11,782 nt of DNA, taken from assembly GCA_029261675.1 (NCBI GenBank), contig JAJDBA010000332.1, positions 1 to 11,782 on the forward strand, read 5' to 3'. Every line of letters starts with the position of its first letter. The stretch's first letter is position 1. Source of the DNA: Nitrospinaceae bacterium (GTDB taxonomy: Bacteria; Nitrospinota; Nitrospinia; Nitrospinales; VA-1). This document shows positions 7,650 to 11,782 of the stretch, in pieces. A program made the translations under genes and the position numbers. The notes under the pieces were generated by a model that did no database searches, had not been told where the DNA came from, and saw only the letters and a list, made by a program, of their open reading frames with translations.

Positions 7650-9163
7650 GAGGCCATGTCACCTTGTGCTTCTCCTGCCAGATAGCCTTGCATGAATTCT
7701 AAGGAAGCTCCTCCGCCAGTGGATACGAAAAAATTGCTGGCAAAATAATTCCACAATTGATATGAGTCATTTTCTAGGAAATCGATAGATATCTGATTTC
7801 GGTTGACTGTAGACGGTATGATTTTTTCGATTTGGCTTTTAATCATTTTTTTCAGTTCGTTCCCGCCGACTTTATCAAGTATCGCTGCTGAATCACCGCC
7901 TCCAATAACCACAGAGAAATTTGGGTTGAGTAAAGTCTTTCTGAATAAAAGTTTTGCAAGCTCTAAAGAGCCTTCGGCATAACTGGTGCATAGCGGGTGA
8001 TCGTAGGCTCCTAAGGGGCCATTCCAAAATACATTTTCAATCCCTTTAAACTTTTCTTCAAATTGGGCGATAGTTTTTTCACCAAGGTCAAGTTGAAGCT
8101 CTTTGGAAAAGTCAGGGGTTGTTTTGTTTTCAAATGAAATGCTCTTAAACTCTGAAGCAACTTTAAAATCTTCAGGCAAGAGTATGGAAACCTTTTTTTC
8201 TTCAGCGAGGTCGATAATTTCTTCAGCGAGCATGACCTCGTTTAAAAACTCTTGGTTTTCATTTGTGTCTTGAGTTGTCAGTTTGCTGGGGAGAGTTTCA
8301 ATGCTGAAAGGTTTTAGTAACTCTTTTTGCTGTCTGGCCATGAGAAAACAATTGGCCATTTTTCCGCCAATGAAAATACTGTTTACCCCAGTTTTTACAA
8401 ATTGTTTAAGTATTGATATCTTGTCTGAAATTTTTGCGCCACCAGCAATAACCATGGTTTTTTTCGGGTTCGCCAAAACCTTTCCTGCAAAGGAGCCCAA
8501 ACGATTTATTTCCTCATAAAGTAAGACACCAGATACCACTTTCTTGCCATTAGCCCGCATCATTTGCGGTAAAAGTTTAATGCTTCTGGATACTCGATGG
8601 CTGCAGCCAAAAGCGCAATTTATGTAGACATCAGCGATATCTGCTAATTTGGCGATAAACTCTTTGCGGTAGAGGTCTGTATTTTTGGGGTCAAGAAGGT
8701 AGCGTAAATTTGGAAGAAACTTGATTCCTCCAGGTGGCAATCTCTTGTGAGACACTATTTCCAGAGAATGTTTCATGTGCGAATCAATAGTCTCCGGCGG
8801 AAAAATCGTATAGGTGTCCCCATAGACTCTTCGAACCAATGTGTCAAAGTGTGAGCATACAAACTGAATATTGAAAACTCCATCCCAACCAGAATGGTCC
8901 TTTTTCTTATGTGGGCGACCCAAATGCGAGCCAATTACAATTCGGCAGTCACCTTCCGTAAGTTCATGAATTTTTTTGAATGTAAGGTCCAGAAAGCGAC
9001 GGATGCGAGTGTCATCGGCGACTCTATACAAGCCCTTAGTGGTACTTCGTAGAGGAACATTGAAATCACAGCGAATGAATATGGTTTTTCCGCGCAGGTC
9101 AGCAGGTTTTAGATGGGTCAATTGATCCATGCCGATCAAATTCGATGTTTCAGTGCTTTCCAT
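7604..9163 (-). CDS. pgk: Phosphoglycerate kinase, long divergent form
   Basis: PGK catalyses reversible phosphate transfer between 1,3-bisphosphoglycerate and ADP in glycolysis or the Calvin cycle. The 519-residue product keeps the main signatures: RCDFNVPL (31-38), DDTRIRR (50-56), SHLGRP (79-84), NLR (152-154), SHR (188-190), GGAKISDKIS (241-250), GGKMAN (266-271), WNGPLG (380-385), GGGDS (421-425) and STGGGASLEF (481-490). The 3-phosphoglycerate-binding Asp, Asn, His and Arg residues and the catalytic-region Lys therefore look present. It is odd in three ways. Usual PGKs are near 390-420 residues. The near-invariant LENLR and NDAFG motifs read LPNLR and NCAFG. About 40 extra residues lie between GGGDS and STGGGAS. 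I chose the ATG at 9163 because AAAAGGA lies 7 nt upstream; a TTG at 9169 would add two residues. It may be a paralogue with altered activity. The 3' end overlaps the GT9 gene. Confidence 0.9.
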   Translation of the reverse strand: MESTETSNLIGMDQLTHLKPADLRGKTIFIRCDFNVPLRSTTKGLYRVADDTRIRRFLDLTFKKIHELTEGDCRIVIGSHLGRPHKKKDHSGWDGVFNIQFVCSHFDTLVRRVYGDTYTIFPPETIDSHMKHSLEIVSHKRLPPGGIKFLPNLRYLLDPKNTDLYRKEFIAKLADIADVYINCAFGCSHRVSRSIKLLPQMMRANGKKVVSGVLLYEEINRLGSFAGKVLANPKKTMVIAGGAKISDKISILKQFVKTGVNSIFIGGKMANCFLMARQQKELLKPFSIETLPSKLTTQDTNENQEFLNEVMLAEEIIDLAEEKKVSILLPEDFKVASEFKSISFENKTTPDFSKELQLDLGEKTIAQFEEKFKGIENVFWNGPLGAYDHPLCTSYAEGSLELAKLLFRKTLLNPNFSVVIGGGDSAAILDKVGGNELKKMIKSQIEKIIPSTVNRNQISIDFLENDSYQLWNYFASNFFVSTGGGASLEFMQGYLAGEAQGDMASYLPGTATLMELCVL

Positions 9164-9170
9164 ATTCAAA

Positions 9171-9177
9171 TCCTTTT
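9171..9177 (-). promoter_or_regulatory. Ribosome binding site for pgk
   Basis: On the minus strand AAAAGGA lies 7 nt upstream of the ATG at 9163. It decides the start in favour of that ATG over the TTG two codons earlier. Confidence 0.6.
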
Positions 9178-9274
9178 ATTCACAATAGAAACAATAAGAT
9201 AGATAAAGTGTATCATTAAAACCTTACTTTGGTTTTATTTTTAGATTGCGGCTTTTTAAAGGCCCTAATAAAAC

Positions 9275-9303
9275 TTCACTATAATTGTTTACAGTGCTAT
9301 GAT
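9275..9303 (+). promoter_or_regulatory. Candidate extended -10 sigma-70 promoter for the RNase E/G gene
   Basis: TTCACT (9275-9280, four of six matches to TTGACA) is separated by exactly 17 nt from TATGAT (9298-9303, five of six matches to TATAAT). The -10 is preceded by TG one base upstream (9295-9296), the extended -10 arrangement. Transcription would start near 9310, giving a leader of about 340 nt before the ATG at 9652. The GGAATT/AATTCC arms at 9310-9326 fall on the predicted start site. AT-rich DNA yields such matches by chance. Confidence 0.4.
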
Positions 9304-9555
9304 GCAAACGGAATTAGTGGAATTCCCTAAAATTAAGGTTATTAAGCTTTGCAGCTTTCTATATAAAAAGTTATTTAAACAAACTAATTGAAATTTGAGT
9401 GAGGACATTTATTACCTATTTTTTTTCATGGCTTTCAAACTGAAAGTTAACCCAACTAAAACACTCTTCTTTCCTTACCCTCAGACCATCAATTATGGTT
9501 CCGGCCAAAAAGGCAATTCAGATATCTACTGAACACATTGAATTATAAGGATTTA

Positions 9556-9570
9556 TTGCTATTTTAGCAA
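9556..9570. repeat. Short perfect dyad TTGCTA-TTT-TAGCAA
   Basis: The 6-bp arms are exact reverse complements around a 3-nt centre, about 80 nt before the RNase start codon. It could be a small hairpin in the leader or a protein site. Its shortness makes chance occurrence plausible. Confidence 0.3.
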
Positions 9571-9639
9571 GCTTTTGAAATTCCTGCCTTTTGTTGAGCC
9601 CCCCCTAATAATTTCTCCGAGGATATGAAAAAGAGAAAC

Positions 9640-9643
9640 AGGA
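9640..9643 (+). promoter_or_regulatory. Candidate ribosome binding site for the RNase E/G start at 9652
   Basis: AGGA lies 8 nt before the ATG at 9652, a normal spacing. The upstream in-frame ATG at 9625 has GAGGA (9619-9623) only 1 nt away, too close for normal initiation. This favours 9652, although a pipeline could pick 9625 and add nine residues. Confidence 0.5.
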
Positions 9644-9651
9644 CAATATCT

Positions 9652-11625
9652 ATGATTAAGACTGAAAATGCTAAACCAAAAAGTACTAATACTAAAAGTA
9701 CTATGACAAAGCCTAAAAGTGGTAAGAAAGTGATGCTGATAAATGCCCAGCACGAGGAGGAATGTCGTGCTGTCATTTTGAACAACAATGTTATCGACGA
9801 CTATATTGTTGAACATTCCTCTAGAGAACAAATCAAGGGTAATGTTTACTTGGCTGTGATCAATCGCGTTGAACCCTCTATTGAGGCTGCTTTTGTTGAT
9901 TTTGGCGGTAAAAAGTTTGGTTTTTTACCTTTTAAAGATGTTTTGAGAGAGTCTTACGTTCATACGGGCGAAAAGAAGGCGAAAGTTAGAATTCAAGACG
10001 TTTTAATGAAGGGCCAAAAAATTCTGGTCCAGGTTACAAAAGAAAGTCGGGATGCAAAGGGACCCTCCTTAAACAATGCCCTCAGTATCCCTGGGAGATT
10101 TTTGGTATTGATGCAAGGGCAGGGAAGTGCTGTCTCGAGAAAGATCGAGGATGAATCTGAAAGGAAGAAATTAAAAGAAATTGTTGCTGACTTTGATCTT
10201 CCCGATAACCTCGGTTTAATCATCCGAACAGCCGGAGTTGGAAGAAATAAAATTGAATTGCAGAAAGATCTGCAAATGCTTCTTAAGATTTGGGAAAAAA
10301 TTCAAAGTTCTCTGGAAGATGAATCTACTGCCGCTCCTTACCTGATTTATCAGGAGCCGGATTTAGTAGTGAGAACAGTGCGTGACCATTACTCCAGCGA
10401 TACCTCGCAAATTATTGTAGACAATACCGAGGCATACAAAGCTTTAAAAGATTTTGCGCGATTGGTGATGCCTCGAAGTCGAAACCTAGTAAAGCTTTAT
10501 AAAGAGACCAAGCCTCTTTTCTCTGAGTATAAGGTCGAAGAGCAAATTGAGTCTTTTTATGATAGGAAAGTTAATTTGCCTTCAGGGGGATCTATTGTCA
10601 TCGATATTGGCGAGGCAATGGCAGCCATTGATGTTAATTCGGGTAAGACAAAAGGAGGGCTGGATTTAGAAGAAACAGCGGTGAATACAAATTTGGAAGC
10701 GGCAAAAGAAGTTGCCAGGCAACTTCGATTGAGAGATCTGGGCGGGCTGGTTGTCATAGATTTTATAGACATGTATCAAAAAAAGAACAAAGCCGCAGTG
10801 GAAAAACAACTCAAGCTTTCCTGTAAATCGGATAAAGCCAGAATCAATCTTTCACGTATTTCAAAGTTTGGTTTGCTCGAAATGTCACGGCAGAGAATCT
10901 CACCGCCTGTTAAAGATGGGATTTTTGAAGAATGTGGGCATTGTGCGGGATCTGGCTTTGTGCGCTCGACTAATTCAATAGCTCTGTTAGTTTTAAGAAA
11001 AATTCAGGAGCTAATTTCCATCGGAAAAGTAAAGACGATTTCGCTGGAAATTTCTTCTGAGGTTGCCACCTATTTGCTGAGCCAGAAAATGGATGTTTTA
11101 AGCGATTTGAAAAGTAAGTACCAGTTGGATTTCAATTTTAGCAGTAAACCCGGTTTGGCGTATGATGCTTTTAAATTCGATGTCGAAAAAACTAAAGAAG
11201 AGGAACCTGAAATAGATTCCAAAACGTCAGATACAAAAGCAGACAATGTACCTGCAAAGTTAGAGCGCGCTCATCCAGCGGCTAAAGCTGATGACTCAGA
11301 AAAAACAGACGCTGAAATAAAACCAACACAGACGAAGCGCAGATATTCTAAACGAAAACCCACCTCAAGAGGGGGGCAAACACGCGGAAGAGGAAGAAGA
11401 CCTTATAACTCGCGAAAGAAACCAGATGCTGAAACTCCTAATACCACAGGAGATGGGCAGCCGGCTTCAGTTGAATCTGGCAATATAGCTAAACCCGTTA
11501 ATACCGATGGAGAGCAATTCAATCGATTGCCAAGTGAAGTAGAGGCTCCTATTATCCCTTTGCCGTTACCCTTTGTAAGGCCAGAAACAGACTCTTCTCC
11601 AGATGGAAATGTGAACGAGGGATAA
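9652..11625 (+). CDS. Ribonuclease E/G family endoribonuclease
   Basis: This single-strand-specific endoribonuclease acts in mRNA decay and rRNA/tRNA processing; it has 657 residues from the chosen start. After a 25-residue Lys/Ser/Thr-rich leader comes the S1 domain (MLINAQHEEECRAV start, about 28-120; VDFGGKKFGFLPF inside). The 5'-sensor region keeps SRKIEDESER and IIRTAGVGR (190-198), where Arg and Thr contact the 5' monophosphate in E. coli RNase E. The DNase I-like catalytic part keeps both metal-binding aspartates: D327 in AIDVNSG and D370 in VIDFIDM. ECGHCAGSG (427-435) provides the Cys pair (C428, C431) equivalent to the zinc-link CPRC. RISKFGLLEMSRQR (402-415) is a core signature. 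From about 515 the tail is low-complexity: first acidic, then Arg/Gly/Lys-rich around 562-590 as in RNA-binding or scaffold tails, then Pro-rich. It is shorter than E. coli RNase E (1061) and longer than RNase G (about 489), so I do not assign rne or rng. The stop lies 1 bp from the convergent FGE-like stop. Confidence 0.93.
   Translation: MIKTENAKPKSTNTKSTMTKPKSGKKVMLINAQHEEECRAVILNNNVIDDYIVEHSSREQIKGNVYLAVINRVEPSIEAAFVDFGGKKFGFLPFKDVLRESYVHTGEKKAKVRIQDVLMKGQKILVQVTKESRDAKGPSLNNALSIPGRFLVLMQGQGSAVSRKIEDESERKKLKEIVADFDLPDNLGLIIRTAGVGRNKIELQKDLQMLLKIWEKIQSSLEDESTAAPYLIYQEPDLVVRTVRDHYSSDTSQIIVDNTEAYKALKDFARLVMPRSRNLVKLYKETKPLFSEYKVEEQIESFYDRKVNLPSGGSIVIDIGEAMAAIDVNSGKTKGGLDLEETAVNTNLEAAKEVARQLRLRDLGGLVVIDFIDMYQKKNKAAVEKQLKLSCKSDKARINLSRISKFGLLEMSRQRISPPVKDGIFEECGHCAGSGFVRSTNSIALLVLRKIQELISIGKVKTISLEISSEVATYLLSQKMDVLSDLKSKYQLDFNFSSKPGLAYDAFKFDVEKTKEEEPEIDSKTSDTKADNVPAKLERAHPAAKADDSEKTDAEIKPTQTKRRYSKRKPTSRGGQTRGRGRRPYNSRKKPDAETPNTTGDGQPASVESGNIAKPVNTDGEQFNRLPSEVEAPIIPLPLPFVRPETDSSPDGNVNEG
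9679..9708 (+). repeat. Two-copy 15-bp tandem repeat in the RNase E/G leader codons
   Basis: AAAAGTACTA occurs at 9679-9688 and again at 9694-9703, a 15-bp period. It encodes two copies of a Lys-Ser-Thr-x-Thr pentad (KSTNT, KSTMT), followed by a related KPKSG. It explains the low-complexity N-terminal extension before the S1 domain as slippage-type expansion. Confidence 0.6.
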
Positions 11626-11626
11626 G

Positions 11627-11782
11627 TTATTTAGAAAGCGCACAGCGGAATCCAGTATCCCAGAACCGTGCGGTTACAGGGGCAATGTTCCTGTAAGGTA
11701 TCATAACGAATTCTTTCATAAATCCATGGTCTCTTTTGGAGAATGCCCCCCCACGGGTCACCTTAAGTTTTTCTCCATAGTT
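11627..11782 (-). CDS. Formylglycine-generating-enzyme/SUMF1-like protein, C-terminal end only
   Basis: A minus-strand frame is open from the right edge to a TAA at 11627-11629, giving the last 51 residues. It reads KLKVTRGGAFSKRDHG and ends TARFWDTGFRCALSK. The RGGAFS motif and the terminal GFRCAL motif, with an Arg-containing linker between, are characteristic of the C-terminal end of the FGE-sulfatase (SUMF1) fold. This family includes the enzyme that oxidises sulfatase cysteine to formylglycine, but also many proteins of other or unknown activity (for example EgtB-like and phage or surface C-lectin-like forms). The catalytic cysteines of true FGE cannot be checked because most of the gene is outside the window. 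It is convergent with the RNase gene, with a 1-bp gap between stops and no terminator between them. Confidence 0.75.
   Translation of the reverse strand, partial: NYGEKLKVTRGGAFSKRDHGFMKEFVMIPYRNIAPVTARFWDTGFRCALSK

Larger units (their letters stand above)
9164..9651. other. Divergent intergenic region between pgk and the RNase E/G gene
   Basis: These 488 bases have no supported gene. They are strongly AT-rich and must carry the start signals for both divergent genes. Visible contents are AAAAGGA for pgk (minus strand, 9171-9177), a 7-bp dyad with TAAAACC/GGTTTTA arms (9217-9237), a near-palindrome GGCTTTTTAAAGGCC (9250-9264), an extended -10 promoter candidate (9275-9303), GGAATT/AATTCC arms (9310-9326), TTGCTA-TTT-TAGCAA (9556-9570) and a run of seven C at 9599-9605. 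RNase E genes in enterobacteria have a long autoregulatory leader; a leader of about 340 nt here would be comparable, but that link is inference. No good pgk promoter was identified. Confidence 0.5.

Noticed and set aside
7639..7681. CTGGCAG/CTGCCAG inverted repeat near the convergent gene ends
   Set aside because: The stem is only 7 bp with a 29-nt loop inside pgk coding sequence, and no U-tract follows; probably chance.
9217..9237. TAAAACC/GGTTTTA hairpin considered as a terminator
   Set aside because: The stem is 7 bp and AT-rich, and it lies between two divergent starts, where no upstream transcript needs termination.
9299..9391. 30-codon reading frame MMQTELVEF... in the leader region
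   Set aside because: No ribosome binding site precedes it, its ATG overlaps the predicted -10 element, and the peptide resembles nothing I know.
9428..9532. 34-codon reading frame MAFKLKVNPTK... upstream of the RNase E/G gene
   Set aside because: The nearest purine-rich motif is more than 20 nt away and the peptide is not recognisable; a leader peptide is possible but unsupported.
9559..9831. Minus-strand frames of 74-90 codons across the RNase E/G start
   Set aside because: They overlap the conserved S1-domain codons on the opposite strand and show hydrophobic low-complexity sequence typical of shadows.

Overview
The window looks like a chromosomal segment of a Gram-negative bacterium. It is AT-rich (by eye near 40% G+C, not computed), with Shine-Dalgarno sites of the GAGG/AGGA type. 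A heptosyltransferase-family (GT9) protein points to an LPS-type cell surface, and a Maf-like N-terminal domain points towards surface or flagellar protein glycosylation. The mix of large GT4/CgeB/methyltransferase/TPR fusions, an RNase E/G with a basic tail, a formylglycine-generating-enzyme-like protein and a sulfite-oxidase-like protein recalls deltaproteobacterial or Nitrospinota-type genomes. I cannot fix the phylum from this sequence. No tRNA, rRNA, CRISPR array or insertion sequence was seen.

Layout from left to right. (1) A partial minus-strand gene (1-534) encodes the N-terminal 178 residues of a cytoplasmic sulfite-oxidase-like molybdopterin oxidoreductase. (2) A 253-bp divergent spacer carries a perfect 11-bp inverted repeat. 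(3) A tight plus-strand glycan cluster (788-7649) holds three genes: a four-module GT4-CgeB-methyltransferase-TPR protein, a Maf_N-like plus CgeB fusion, and a GT9 protein with a long unassigned C-terminal region. The spacings are 8 and 2 bp, so they are almost certainly cotranscribed. (4) A convergent, unusually long and divergent phosphoglycerate kinase (7604-9163, minus) overlaps the end of the GT9 gene by 46 bp. (5) A 488-bp AT-rich divergent spacer contains a plausible extended -10 promoter and small dyads. (6) An RNase E/G gene (9652-11625) carries both catalytic aspartates, a Cys pair and a basic Arg/Gly-rich tail. (7) The C-terminal end of a minus-strand formylglycine-generating-enzyme/SUMF1-like gene stops 1 bp beyond the RNase stop.

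The three glycan genes most likely act together to build or attach a surface glycan, possibly on flagellin or another protein because of the Maf-like domain. That role is inference from domains and operon structure. The flanking genes (central metabolism, RNA decay, molybdoenzyme, FGE-like) share no obvious pathway with it. The most unusual items are the domain fusions of the glycan cluster and the divergent PGK with about 40 extra residues in its C-domain.
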